Assembly (NCBI GenBank): GCA_037576195.1
Contig: CM075102.1
Coordinates: forward strand, 40,606,745-40,670,744
Direction: 5' to 3'
Length of the DNA: 64,000 bases
From: Phytoseiulus persimilis
Taxonomy: Eukaryota; Arthropoda; Arachnida; Mesostigmata; Phytoseiidae
The position numbers and the translations under genes are program-made. Numbering within the stretch: position 1 is the stretch's first letter; every line of letters begins with the position of its first letter. Positions 1 through 11,092 of the stretch are shown here, in pieces. The notes under the pieces are model-generated. The model had not been told where the DNA came from. It did no database searches and was given only the letters and a program-made list of their open reading frames with translations.

Positions 1-396
1 TGATTCGCATTCCGGTGCCGTCTCGCTGGCAACTAACTCACCCAGTTCCTCGAACGAAACGTGTGAGCCGGAGGCTCACACTCGAATCAACTTGTTAAGC
101 GATGAGCTTTCGAGCCTGGAAGATCCTGACTCGATGTTTTCGGAACGACGGAGTGGGTACGGAGGAGCTGTCTCCGTTCAAGAACACGGGGAACGCAGGA
201 GAGCCCAAAAATGAGGGCCCTCGCCCTCGGACGTCAGTGTGACCGGAGGGTAGGCGTTTCGGATGAGCCCTCTGCTCACGTGCGTCGGCTGATTCGTATT
301 TTTGTCCGTGTTGAGCGCTGCACCATCTCCGTTTCACTGGTTTAGCTCGTCGAAAACATCAGCTAACAGAACAAAGGATTCTTGGGAGTCGGCAGC
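1..396. other. Upstream region, no gene seen
   Basis: No frame here has a recognisable domain or a convincing codon pattern. The region may hold the promoter and 5' untranslated region of the gene starting at 397, but I see no clear TATA box. Confidence 0.4.
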
Positions 397-903
397 ATGG
401 TCCGCAAGTATACACGGAAAACGTCCCGCGGAGATTACAGCACCGAACAGGTTGAGGCTGCCGTTAAAGCAGTCCTCGGAGGCCTCAAACTGACAGAGGC
501 GTCGAAACGCTTCTCCATCAACAAAATGACCCTGAACCGCTATGTGAAGAAGCTGCTCAAAGATGTCCAAGGTGTTCAGGAAGCATCCAGCTCTGGGAAA
601 GTTATCCGGATCAGGAACAAAGCTGTTGTGATCGGCTACACCAAAACGAAACGCTTGTTCTCCACGGAAGAAGAGTCTCTGCTTGTTGATAAACTCAAAC
701 GGGTGAGCGATCGAGCAACATCGGATATGGTCCGACGGGAGGCGTACCGGCTCGCTGTGAAACTAGAGAAGGATGTCCCGAAGACGTGGACAAAAACTCA
801 GATGGCATCGTACGATTGGTTGACCAGCTTTCTGGCTCGTCGGAAGGATATTACGGTTACGTACAAGAGAAATCGTGAACAACACAAACTCCTAGCTCAT
901 TGA
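397..903 (+). CDS. Pipsqueak/CENP-B-type helix-turn-helix DNA-binding protein
   Basis: Predicted 168-residue nuclear DNA-binding protein. The frame is open from 382, but the first ATG is at 397. Residues 12-52 fit a Pipsqueak-type helix-turn-helix: a basic start (MVRKYTRK), an AAVKAVLGG helix, then EASKRFSINKMTLNRYV. Residues 88-155 look like the CENP-B/Tc5-type second helix-turn-helix, with the FSTEEES opening and an ending of the form DWLTSFLARRKDI. This pair of domains is the usual N-terminal half of pogo/Tigger-class transposases and of host proteins derived from them. No DDE catalytic domain follows: the frame stops at 901-903 and an AATAAA lies 58 bp downstream. It is therefore either a domesticated DNA-binding protein or a truncated transposase. 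The domain call is family knowledge applied by eye; the host role is unknown. Confidence 0.75.
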   Translation: MVRKYTRKTSRGDYSTEQVEAAVKAVLGGLKLTEASKRFSINKMTLNRYVKKLLKDVQGVQEASSSGKVIRIRNKAVVIGYTKTKRLFSTEEESLLVDKLKRVSDRATSDMVRREAYRLAVKLEKDVPKTWTKTQMASYDWLTSFLARRKDITVTYKRNREQHKLLAH

Positions 904-960
904 ACTCCACAGAGATTGACTACATGAACGGAATAACTCATCTGAACAGAGTTCTGTGAT

Positions 961-966
961 AATAAA
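961..966 (+). promoter_or_regulatory. Poly(A) signal AATAAA of the helix-turn-helix gene
   Basis: A canonical AATAAA lies 58 bp after the stop codon at 901-903. It suggests that the transcript ends here and that no downstream transposase domain belongs to this gene. Confidence 0.55.
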
Positions 967-3900
967 ATGTTCTTCGGAGCTCTTTACAGTCAAAGCTTTG
1001 TTTGCATCCACTCAGAGTCTTGCTCGCGGCTTAGGGGAAGAGCCGACACCCTGCCAAAAGTAGGCTTGAAACTCCTTGACCTTCAGTCTTCCCGTGTCGT
1101 GTGCCCGTTCGTAAGCGACATCCTCTCATCGGCACTGACAAGCCTAAAAATGTCGCTCCAGAGGTGTAAATCAACGATGTCGGAGATTTCGGTCGCTTGA
1201 GCTCAGGCTTAACTCATCCACTTAATGCACGTGATATGAATATGATATATATGAATGTGAGAAAAACGCGCTCAGAAGTATACATGATCCAGCATCGGGG
1301 CCTGGTTTAGGACGCTCGCACGCGGCGAATCGTTTCCTTGAGTCAGGAAGCATAGCAAATCGATTGCAGATCTAGTTTGAGCTGCGTTCGTGGATTCGAC
1401 CCGCGTCCAAAGGCAACCGCGGAACCGAGCCCAGGAGGTCGAATGCATCGCAGGAGTTCATGAATATGGAGACGGTTGAGGTTGAGTGGACAGTCTGAAC
1501 GGAAATGACGTCGCTCTCGGAGGAATTCGAAACTCGTAGAGCCGATTACCGCGAAATGAAAATTTCTCCTGGATCAAATCATCCAGTTCAGGGGACTGAC
1601 ATTCGGCCCGAGGAATATGGAGCCGAGCTACGATTGGACCAAAAACCGATAATCGCAGAAAGGAACATGTTTGCAGACGATTCGCGAAGCGACATTTCGT
1701 ATTTCGGGTCCTCGATTCGGATCTGAAAGGCGAGACGAGCTAGAAACGGCGGATATCGGCGACGCATCAGAACCCTTGAGACCAGCTTCCAGAACAATCA
1801 AGAGAGGATCCGGGATCCTGTGTGCCTGAGGCTCATTCTGCATCGTTGGGATTTTCTCAAAGCGTTCATGAAGGATCTGCGTAGTCATCTGCGATTTTCC
1901 CCTCTTCATTCCCGTCATCCAGGTGTTTTCTGGGAGCCTCTTCCGTTGGCGATGCGCTTATCCCGTATCGTCAGTTTCATCTGGTGAGAGCCGGGGCGTT
2001 GTTGGAGTTTGCGTCAAACCGATGAGCGAAGTCGGAACTTTGGCATCTATCCATGCATCTGCCCATGGATCCATGGATTGATGGATGATGAATGATGCCT
2101 GAGCTTCGCAGCTCTACCCCATCATTGGAGAGTGGGTGGGAAGGGGGAGGGGTAGTGACCTGTGGCGTTCCTTGTGAGCCGCTCCACGAGATGCCAATTG
2201 ACAGCTCGTGCGAGCGCAGGTTCGAGTGCATCGTTCAGCTAAGAGTTAATGGAATCAGAAGGGATCTTATGCATGAAAAACTCGTTCGAGACGTAGCCCT
2301 CGACTCGAACTAGTGAAACTCATGTTTATGAGAATTCGGATCATGATGACAACTAAGCTGCTCAAGGTGATCGCTCATTCCAGGTCGTGGTTCTCATAAT
2401 AGCATTCTAGGGATCCTCACAGTATCATTCAATTTTTTGTTTTCTCCCGTTTCGAAATTGGCTCAAACCTATTGCGAATACCTTATCTGCGAGCAACGGG
2501 CTCACCGAGGTTCGCATAGGCGGACCTGCTCTTCGAGGAACTCCGCCGGGGAACGCGATCAGGTGAGGCTTCTCACGGCAAGCTCCCTTTGCGGGGGAAA
2601 CCCGCGAACCCATCAGGATCATGTGGTTGTCGAATCCAGGTTTCCCACCGTCATCGCGCTCAACCTGGAATTTGATGAGGGAAGATACAGCGTCGCTTCA
2701 CCGTGCCGAGAGCTGTAGGTAGGAGACGATCGAATGTCGGTTCCAATCGCCTCCGAACCGATTCTCTGCTGCCACTCAACGAGTCCGTTGAATTCAATTC
2801 CAACTCTATCCGAAGCTCTGGTTCCACCATGCGATTGCTATTGCTGATCCATAAGCGGGCGCAACGCTCAGATTGGTTCAATGACGGGCCACTGAGCGAA
2901 AAGACGCTGAAGATCCGGCCAAATCTCGTTGGCATGGAGTCGTCTGCACGTTTCAGCGTGAAGGGTCCTTTCCGTTGTCTACTTGCTCGTCAATTCCTCA
3001 CGACGGTCGATTGGTCGGTGAGAAAAACACGTTTGGCAAGGTCCGAATTCTCCTCACAGCCAGAACGTCGGAGGTTCACGACAGGGCGGGGATCGTCAGT
3101 GTGAAAATTGAGCCAACAATCGTCCCGAACATGTGAGAAGCAGAGAAAGCTTCATTTGTCGATCTGACATTCACTCAGGTGCGTCTTGAATGTCATCCTC
3201 CCCCTCTTCCAATCGTGACCGGCCCTGCGCGAGATCCTCCTCGTGGAGTCCTTTTCGCCGCATAAGCCCCAACGGAACTCTTATCCTCATCCTGTTCATA
3301 AAGCTATACGACAGTTGACCCAGAGCTTTGACAATAACCATGTTACCAAGTTACTCTGTGTGGGATACCATCCGGTCGTTGTGAACAACATTGTTGCAGC
3401 CTTATCAATCCGTTTTGATTATTTCAAAGGGATCGAAATTTCCATCACTTCCATCCACATGCAGCTGCCGTGACCTCAGCCACCTGAGTCTGTGCTGCTC
3501 CTCGATGTTATCACTATCATGATAGTTTCGACATGTATGGTGTACGAAGGACTCCGCTCAATAGGAACACCGGACAATCGGATCGTCTGATCATTCGGAT
3601 CAAAAATGGAACTCCCCGATATTGTCCATAGGGATCGCTACGGTTTATCGGCACGACGCTGCGCTCGATCGGATCATTGTATCGAGAGCGCCTTTTCTTT
3701 CGATCTGAACTTGAGAAGTTTCCGCAGCAAGGGACACAGAGCACGAGGCTCGCTCGCTCGGTGGACTCTTGAATTCTCGGAGCCCGGAAATCAGCAACCT
3801 GACGGCGGCATCGCGCGTCGCACTCACGGGACGAGTTCGAGCTCCGACAAGAACAATCCTGAGTTCTATGGTTTGATTCGGCTACTCCTGCTACGAATCG

Positions 3901-4123
3901 ATTCACATCACATCTCATCAATTGACGATCATGTCTGATGCTACGTGTCCGGTTGACCCTCACCCGTCGAATCTGATTCAGGGAACGAAGATGAGGAGCT
4001 AGAGGCGGGGAAGCCCGAAGACATGCATGGGGTGATCATAGTACAGAACTTCTTCAGTTTCGTTCGTAGAATCGTGAGGACTGTAAGGAGACAGACTTCA
4101 ACAGGATAATTATTCGTCGAGCA
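967..4123. other. Gene-poor spacer
   Basis: Frames of up to 148 codons occur on both strands, none with a recognisable domain or a convincing start. A B-box-like stretch (ggattcgaccc) at 1392-1402 may be a decayed tRNA-derived SINE on the minus strand, but I could not define its ends. Confidence 0.35.
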
Positions 4124-4669
4124 CTAAGAGCCCGATAGCAAGTTATCGTACATAACCAATTGGAGACCTCTTGTCTCACTGACTTGTCGACATATACATC
4201 GTGTAGATTCGGACTCCATGTTCTGTTTCCATGTATGATCTAGTTTACTCGGCACCCTCATTTCGAGTTCTTCGCGCAATAGCTTCAACATTGCTGCGCC
4301 TGATGTATTTCTGGTCAACCCGAGGTTTTCCAGGTCGAATTGCAATCTCAATTTCTCGAGTCCCTCTGTTGCTGTGACAGTGGTGCTAGTTATCTCGGTC
4401 ACTGTGGGGCAAGCTTTGGCCATCTCGCTCGGTCCATAGAGCCTATCCTTCCGAAGCACATCGTCTTCCACATTGTTGTATGTGATTTGCGGGACAGCGG
4501 TGGCTTCCCAGACAATTTCGGGGGCTTCGAAACGTGGATACCTACCCCCCTCGCCATCTGCCCCCACTGTGACCCCCTCAATGCTATCACCGGTATGCGA
4601 ATCATAAGGATGAGGTGTACCGTCCCCATATAATGCCAGCTGGACTCCCTCGCATCTCCTCGAGGTCAT
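4124..4669 (-). CDS. Small gene of unknown function with a SAP-like motif, possibly retroelement-derived
   Basis: Predicted 181 residues from the ATG at 4669. The frame is open to 4702, where it begins with GTG. Codon first positions are strongly biased to G and A throughout, as in real coding sequence. About two thirds of the way along, the stretch GLEKLRLQFDLENLGL followed by SGAAMLKLLREEL has the leucine, glycine and basic spacing of a SAP-type DNA-binding helix pair, which is common near the start of retrotransposon gag-like proteins. A TATATA on the same strand at 4729-4734 sits 60 to 65 bp upstream of the ATG, a sensible promoter distance. No poly(A) signal, protease or polymerase was seen. 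It could be a host orphan gene or a gag remnant; function is not assigned. Confidence 0.42.
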   Translation of the reverse strand: MTSRRCEGVQLALYGDGTPHPYDSHTGDSIEGVTVGADGEGGRYPRFEAPEIVWEATAVPQITYNNVEDDVLRKDRLYGPSEMAKACPTVTEITSTTVTATEGLEKLRLQFDLENLGLTRNTSGAAMLKLLREELEMRVPSKLDHTWKQNMESESTRCICRQVSETRGLQLVMYDNLLSGS

Positions 4670-4728
4670 TGGATACCCCCCGGCCCCCTCCTGTCCTCCC
4701 ACTACCTCCTCCCCCTCTTCTATACATC

Positions 4729-4734
4729 TATATA
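4729..4734 (-). promoter_or_regulatory. TATA-like box upstream of the 4124-4669 frame
   Basis: TATATA on the minus strand inside an AT-rich patch, followed by a G-rich purine tract. It places a start site near 4702, about 30 bp before the ATG at 4669. The assignment rests on spacing only. Confidence 0.3.
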
Positions 4735-4751
4735 TTTAAAAATCCAGGGTC

Positions 4752-4795
4752 TGTTTGTTCCTTTGTTTGTTTGTAAGTTTATTTGTTTGTTTGTC
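4752..4795 (+). repeat. Imperfect TTTG microsatellite
   Basis: About eleven units of a TTTG tetranucleotide, interrupted by TTCC, TAAG and TTTA variants. It lies upstream of the minus-strand frame at 4124-4669. Confidence 0.85.
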
Positions 4796-5711
4796 CTCAA
4801 TAGACTCCTCTGGTATTGATCGGATCGACTTGGAACAGACTGCGTAATATAGAACGGCTCACCCGGGAGGACATAGGCCACTCCCCCCCTTGGGACCCCC
4901 GATCGTTCGCTACTTCTCACACTCATCATCCCCACCTCGAGAGCGCTGCCTTGTTTCGATCGCCCTTGTGGACGCATCGGCACCGGGGCAGCTTCGTTGA
5001 ACATTTGTGAACAAACTGTGTAATGTAGGGCGACACACCGTGAAGGCAGTGTCCTCTGTCATCGGCTTTCTTCCAGAGAAACTCCAGGGACGGGCCGGCC
5101 AGTACTCTAAGGAGAGCCTTGAGACCGATGAACAGACTTTTCCTGAGGTGCCAGGAAACAACTTTCGGGCAATATCACTCAGCTCCGATTGGTCGTTGTG
5201 AAGTGCTACAAGGGAAGGACGCCTATCGATGGAAGTTTGACATGAATGGAGAGAGCGGTGAATACAGCGTGAGCTCCTGTTATATCTACGCACCCACTCG
5301 TACATTGGTGGTGTCTGTCGATGATTCGTGGAAACCGCAATACCGAACCGGATGCTTATTTTCAGAAGAACCTCCAGCTAAAGATCACAGACATCATTCA
5401 TCGGCGCATTTACACCTTCCCTGTCAGAAGCTCGTTCGATAGATGCTGCGTGTTCCGCTGCAGTTTTTCAAAGCAAGTAAGCGTGTTGTTACTCCACATA
5501 TGGTCACACGTTCCTTCGATCGTGGGTGGAAACTAACATAGTCGATTCCCTAACATGGGCCCCCTCATGCTGGCACAGACTCTTAGCTTTGCGTCCGCGC
5601 TGGTGCTTCTTCGTCTTTCTTCGTTCACTGTTGGTCCCACGGAGAACCCGAAACGTCGGGTGATGATTACAGGTGAACGATCTCTTTAAGTTGAAGCCTT
5701 TCAGCACAGTC

Positions 5712-7017
5712 ATGCCACCCGCAAAGTCGACCCGCCTGAAGAAAACTGAGGCTGCAGTCGCGCCATCCGCCGAAATCTCGGAGCAAATCTCAAAGCCGAA
5801 GAGAGTGACGAAGAAGAAGAAAGATACGAAGGTGCCGTGCTCCAGCGATAGCATTTCTGTGAGTTTCTTCGATCGCGCCACTGGTTTCCGAGGACATTGG
5901 GAGGCGTTCACCCTTACGGAGTAAGCATTCGTTCCAGGACATCGAGGACGTGGTCCCCAAAAGGCCCAGATGGGAACCGGAGAACTGGATGCGGATACTT
6001 GAAGGTGTTCGCGAAATGCGGAGCAAAAAGGATGCTCCAGTGGATACCATGGGCTGCCAAATGGTGCCAGGAGATGAGACGGATCCTAAGGTGACCTGAA
6101 GTTCAACCCACATGAGACTGAGAATGACGTCACATGAATTTTGTGGGAGACTGCTGACTGCCTCCTGCGCTCGAAAATGAGTTCTTCCTACTTTCAGCTC
6201 CAAAGATTCCGGATACTGATTTCCCTTCTGCTATCTTCCCAAACAAGAGATGAAGTGAACTTTGCCGCTTGCTGCCGCTTACGGGAGCAGCTGGGATTCA
6301 CTCCAGAGAAATTGAGAGAAACTGACGAAGAAACAATTGCGAAAGTCCTGCACCCTGTTGGGTTTTACAAGACCAAAGCCAAGAATGTACGCAAGGTTGC
6401 GGAAATCTGTTCCCAACATTACGATTCGGATATCCCGCATTCAATAGCTGAGCTCTGTGAGCTTCCGGGTGTGGGTGAGTGAAATATGGAAATATGGGCA
6501 CGTCATCGCGTCAATTTTGCGAGAGTATTTCGGGCATATCAGGGCTAAATTTTCCCTCTGAATTCCCAGGGCCCAAAATGGCACACCTCGCCATGAGCTG
6601 TGCATGGAAAGAAACGACAGGAATCGGTGTGGATACACATGTGAATCGAATTGCTCAACGATGGAGGTGGCTCCCCAGAGGACAGACGAAATCACCTGAA
6701 GATACAAGGCAACAGCTTGAAAGCTGGCTCCCCAGGTAGTCCCATATGACCGCTATATTGTCGATTTCATCTGTCTTTTGAGCAACATATTTTATCCCGT
6801 TTCCGAATCCTTCCTCAGCCGAGCTTAAATTTCCAGCGAGCTTTGGGAAGAACTGAACTGGCTTCTTGTGGGCTTCGGGCAGACGATCTGCACTCCGGTG
6901 AATCCGAAATGTACGGAGTGTCTTGTGAATACAGTGTGTCCGAACGCATTCAAAGAAAGCAAGGATAGGAACAGTCCCAAGAAGAAGAAGAAGAACACAG
7001 CGAAGTCGGCAGAATAG
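5712..7017 (+). CDS. NTHL1: Endonuclease III-like DNA glycosylase/AP lyase (NTHL1), five exons
   Basis: Base-excision-repair glycosylase that removes oxidised pyrimidines and nicks by beta-elimination. Exons: 5712-5858, 5938-6090, 6198-6474, 6570-6735 and 6837-7017. All introns are GT-AG, 79, 107, 95 and 101 bp, and phases match, giving 307 residues, close to human NTHL1. Residues 1-50 are lysine-rich ([10 protein letters not shown]), a likely nuclear or mitochondrial leader. The core begins near residue 101 ([16 protein letters not shown]). The helix-hairpin-helix LPGVGPK carries the catalytic lysine (195), and VDTHVNR the catalytic aspartate (214). The 4Fe-4S ligands C266-x6-C273-x2-C276-x5-C282 are all present, followed by a lysine-rich tail. 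The ATG at 5712 was chosen because the frame further upstream opens only with GTG at 5673; a further 5' exon is possible. The gene appears intact. No AATAAA was seen close to the stop. Confidence 0.97.
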
Positions 7018-8985
7018 AATATGGCAGGAGCTTTATACTGTAAATCATACTGTAAATATGGTTGAGGGGCGCACTCCTCAGAACCTTAGCTTGGTCGAGC
7101 TTATTAACATAAGAGATATTTGTTCCTGTCACCGATACGTTCGTCCCTCCTTCGAGCTATTTCCAGAAATTCAGGGCATTGAGTACGCCGATTCGTCCAA
7201 GCTGGATCATCTTCTCAGGGGCATGTGAAGTAGTTTAAATGGGGGCGACAGAAGCAGTGTTTTTACCTACTCCGGGCGTCGGCTGTGGTCAATGATGATG
7301 ATCATCAACATGGAGCTCTATGAGACAGACTAAGTTTCGGGACGGAGGGTCGTAAGCATGGTGCCTTGCTTATCGTCCCCGGTGAGCTCCTGCTCCACTC
7401 GCATGGGATTTGGGCATCTTATTGCAAATAGGCGTCTCCAGATTTCGGCATTCCGATCTCAATATCATCAAGAGCTTAGGGCCCTTACCTGAACAATGCG
7501 GCTCGGCGCGGATCGTCCAACGTTCGCCGAGCTCTCCCCTCGACGTTCGCCGAACTCTTTCCCCATGTAAATCACTCCGCAGATATTCATAATTCAATGA
7601 ATTCAGATGAATCCATAGACGAATCTCAGGACTAGGTATAAAACCAAGTCGGGCAGACCTGCAAGGGATGCAGGCATCCAGGGGCCCGAATATTCCGAAT
7701 ATTCCAGGGGCCCGAGGAGTATTAGAGACCTGTCTCGAAGGTTGCGAATAGTGCAAGGACGGTAAAGTCACAATAATCCTATTCTGCGATGATTCGCACT
7801 TCCGCTGAGTTAGCCCACCGCTGAAGATGGATGCTTTCTTCCTCAACACATTTCGAGTCCTCGGGATCATTCGGAGGATTCGTGGAGAGCATGGAGCCCC
7901 ACTCGCAAATCCATAGATACAGATGAGCATGCTCAGACATGCGTGAGACGTTTCATGGAAGCTGGATAACGATTGAAGGAGAACCCTGGAATAACGCTTG
8001 AGAGCAATGTGTGATGGAAAAATGCTGCCTGCCGTCCCAGGAAGTGTGCATGAACCGACGTAACCGACCTTCGGGTTTCGCGGTTTACAGATTTTTTTTA
8101 TGCAATTGAAAGTGGAAATACTAATGTTCCACCCAGAGACCGCATGGAATTTCTCTGCCAATGTGGTCTGCTTCTTTCCGGTTCAGTGAAGACTGCTCAG
8201 CAACTTCGCATCGGATGCTTTCGAGCTTCGATTTCTGGAGAGATCAAATCTCGAAAAGGTACCCATATTCCGGAGCTCAAACTTGCGTTACGCCCCAGTG
8301 CCGGGGATCTTCTGTTCATGAGCCGGCTCTGTGCAGGTTCCCCAACAGCCGCGGATCAGATCAACGTCTGAGCTTCCGTTTGGAAGACCTTGAAAGTCAT
8401 AAACATGCGTAGCTCGGACTTCGATCATGATCAAATCAACTCAAACACTCTCAAAATCCTGCCGACATAACGACTGGATACGTGGAGTGATTCTCGATCC
8501 GAACCTCTTTTCAAGAATAACAGAGTCACCCCAAAAGGATATAAAGAGGTGAATCCATGGCCAGAAAATTTCCGTTGAGAGCATTCCCAGACTAAGTTCT
8601 TCATCGAAGGAAATGGAGTCTCGACTACACTCGGATGTGTTGTAACTCGAGATCGGAGAATATGTGCGAAAATTCACCGTCACATCGCGGAGCGGGAGCA
8701 TCCGCGAAACGAAAGAATCGTTTGGTGCGCACCACTGACGAAGGCAACGACCCCTCTCCCATGGACATAGTTGACTTGATGATTCTGAGTCGGGAGCACA
8801 TGCTGATTTGTACGAAATCCTGAGTATGATAACCATTCTCATTTCATGGCTATCTTGACCATGAGGACATCGACTGGCTGGCTTTGATAACACCCTCGAT
8901 TGCTGTCCTGAACCTCGTGCTCGCGTAATGAAATCAAAGAGCCCACATCCAAACCGTCGTGACTTCAATGGGTCTCAGCACTGTT
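7018..8985. other. Spacer; long minus-strand frame without a start or domain
   Basis: The minus strand is open for 263 codons at 7370-8161, longer than expected by chance, but it begins with TTG, has no ATG in its first 75 codons, shows weak codon bias and matches nothing I know. I see no other feature. It may be the shadow of an old repeat. Confidence 0.3.
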
Positions 8986-9483
8986 GGCCTTCGGTCAAGG
9001 ATTCGAATCATATCTGTTGGGTTGTATTCCCCATCCGAAGAGAAGCCTGCATGTCCAGTCGGCGGGCTTCAAGCCGCCTTGTTTCTTTCAACAGCATGGA
9101 ACATCTCCTGGATCGATGAGAACCGATCGAAATTCGGGAACTTGAAATGCTCATGTCCCCGTTATCTGAAGGAGTTCAGAGCTCATCGGGTGGGTTCTGG
9201 AAGGCTCGAGAATCCGGCTTCCTGCTGCATCAGACATTTCCCACCACGAGTTTGAAAGCCTTCAGAATGACAAACTCCAAAATGAATTCATCTAACCCAC
9301 TTCCCCGAGGTTGACCACTTTCCAGTTCGTGCCATACTATGTCCCCCTTTAGTGCGAACATAAGGCACTGGATATATATGGAAAAGATTTGGGGGGTCGA
9401 GGTTAAAAAACTAAAAAGCTGTTTTTGGTCATCCCAGAATCATCGAATTTCATTCTCAAACTCCAGAATATTTGATGGTGACA
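8986..9483 (+). repeat. Left inverted arm of the foldback element
   Basis: About 498 bp, inverted copy of 11093-11598. One forward frame is open through much of this arm, and the same frame is partly conserved in the other copy. Confidence 0.85.
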
Positions 9484-9506
9484 GGTAGACTTTGCAACGG
9501 TTATTT

Positions 9507-9540
9507 AACCGCAGTTGATAACCGCGAGCTAACTGCGGTT
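9507..9540. repeat. Short hairpin in an ataaccgc-rich patch
   Basis: A 10-bp perfect stem, aaccgcagtt at 9507-9516 and aactgcggtt at 9531-9540, with a 14-base loop. Variants of the same ataaccgc/gcggttat word recur at 9541-9560, 10673-10685 and 10707-10715, just inside the two sides of the element's spacer, and may mark the ends of a nested insertion. Confidence 0.6.
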
Positions 9541-10724
9541 ATAACCGCATTTACCCGCGATTCTCCGAACCGTATGATTTTTCGAGAAAGCGTCGTGTCT
9601 GATGAGCGTACTCTGGCAGGGGATCTGGAATCAGGCGCTCAGAATTGGGGAAAAATGAATTCCTTCTGAAACTGTGACATCTTGAGTGGTGACTCCCGTC
9701 AAACGAAGTTCGTAAACGCTTCCGAAAGCTGGACCTGGCTAGCATTTATACATGGTCATATCACACATCAGGTGCAGCCTCCCCATGTCCCCATGAGCAA
9801 GCCGTTCAAGGACTCGATGAGCTAGCATTGGAGGCGGAAGGCTCAATCTTCAAGAGATTTGCGCATCTGGTAGGATAAAGGAATTGAGCACAGCGGAAGT
9901 AGCTATTGTGTGGGTTGCACCGCCGTTGGAAGGCATCGATGAACGGATCGTAATGAAGTCCTACCAGAAAACGGGGATCTCTCATGCACTGGTCGGAAAC
10001 GAGAACATACGCCTTTTTTCAAAGACCGCAACGATGATATCGAAGCCGGGAGCAATAAGTCAGAGTCAGACAAAAATTTGAAGCACCTCGAAAGACGACC
10101 TCGGGTATTCCCAATTACAGAAAAGAGAGATTTACGTGAGTCATACCTACCCAACAAGGAAGCATGCCTTTGGGCATTCTTCGCTCGTGAAACCGTGCGG
10201 GAATCGGCGCCAATTCCACATTGCAGAGTTTGCAACACTTCCTCAACGGATCGTTAGGAGTTGAACCCGAAATTGCTGATTACGTTCATCGGACGGAGGC
10301 TCCACAACACAAGAGGGATCCCTTTTGCATCAGGATAATTTGTCGAAGATTTCGTGACTTGAAACGTTCAACTAATGTTCCCGGCCCCATCTGATCAAGG
10401 TCGAGTTGTGACAAACGAGTCTCTACGAGATGTGTTTTGGGATCTCGTTGTATCCGTTAATAATAGAACATTCTTTCTGATAAAGGAGGAGAAGCTTAAT
10501 CATACAAAGCTTTCTCTCATGAGGAAACTTTCCTCTGAGAAGGATATCGAGGACTTGTAGTTTCTTTCCTTCGTCTCCGGCTGTGACTCGTTTCAATATG
10601 ATTAGGCGTGAAAACAGTGGTATCGGCGTAGGCTCTGTTCGGAATCACCTCTCCGGGCATTCTTCCATGGAACCGCGGTTATAAGCGCCGTTTTCGGTCC
10701 TAATTTTGCGGTTATATCATTGCC

Positions 10725-11054
10725 GGAATCAACCGCCCGAGCCCCCAGAAGTATGCACAGATCGACCCCGGAATCAGTCGTTCAGACCCCCAGAAGCGCT
10801 GTCCACGCCACATGCGCGCATGAAAATGAAGCATCATGAAAGCCTGCGTCGTTGTGCGATGCTCTGGAACAGGGTTCTTCGGAATCGTCGAATACCCTTG
10901 GAACTCTCGAGAGAGAAACCGTGTCACGAAACTTGTCACCATCAGCCTATTTTGGAGTTTGTTTGGGATCGATCTGAGCACACAACTGGGAGTCCGAGCG
11001 GGTGACTCCGGGATCGATCTGATCATGCTTCTGAGAGTCTGTGCGGTCGCCTCC
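10725..11054. repeat. 45-bp repeat units, two in each orientation
   Basis: Units at 10965-11009 and 11010-11054 are head-to-tail on the plus strand (each begins gggatcgatctg and ends ctcc). Units at 10725-10769 and 10770 to about 10808, the latter partial, are the same sequence in inverse orientation. The two pairs are separated by about 155 bp and lie inside the right arm of the foldback element. Confidence 0.8.
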
Positions 11055-11092
11055 GTGGGTTTCACGGCTCAGAACACGATTTTCTCTTGCTG

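Noticed and set aside
1290-1430. tRNA-like fragment
   Set aside because: The B-box-like word reads on the minus strand and an A-box candidate lies about 35 bp off with poor stems; boundaries undefined.
4816-5050. Two similar segments (gaacagactgcgtaatatag and gaacaaactgtgtaatgtag)
   Set aside because: Similarity fades after about 20 bases and no larger repeat unit could be defined.
5673-5711. Upstream extension of NTHL1
   Set aside because: The frame opens with GTG; the first ATG at 5712 gives a normal-length protein.
7370-8161. 263-codon minus-strand frame
   Set aside because: Begins with TTG, no ATG for 75 codons, weak codon bias, no domain. A faint DDSHF-like word on the plus strand near 7790 is too little to call a transposase relic.
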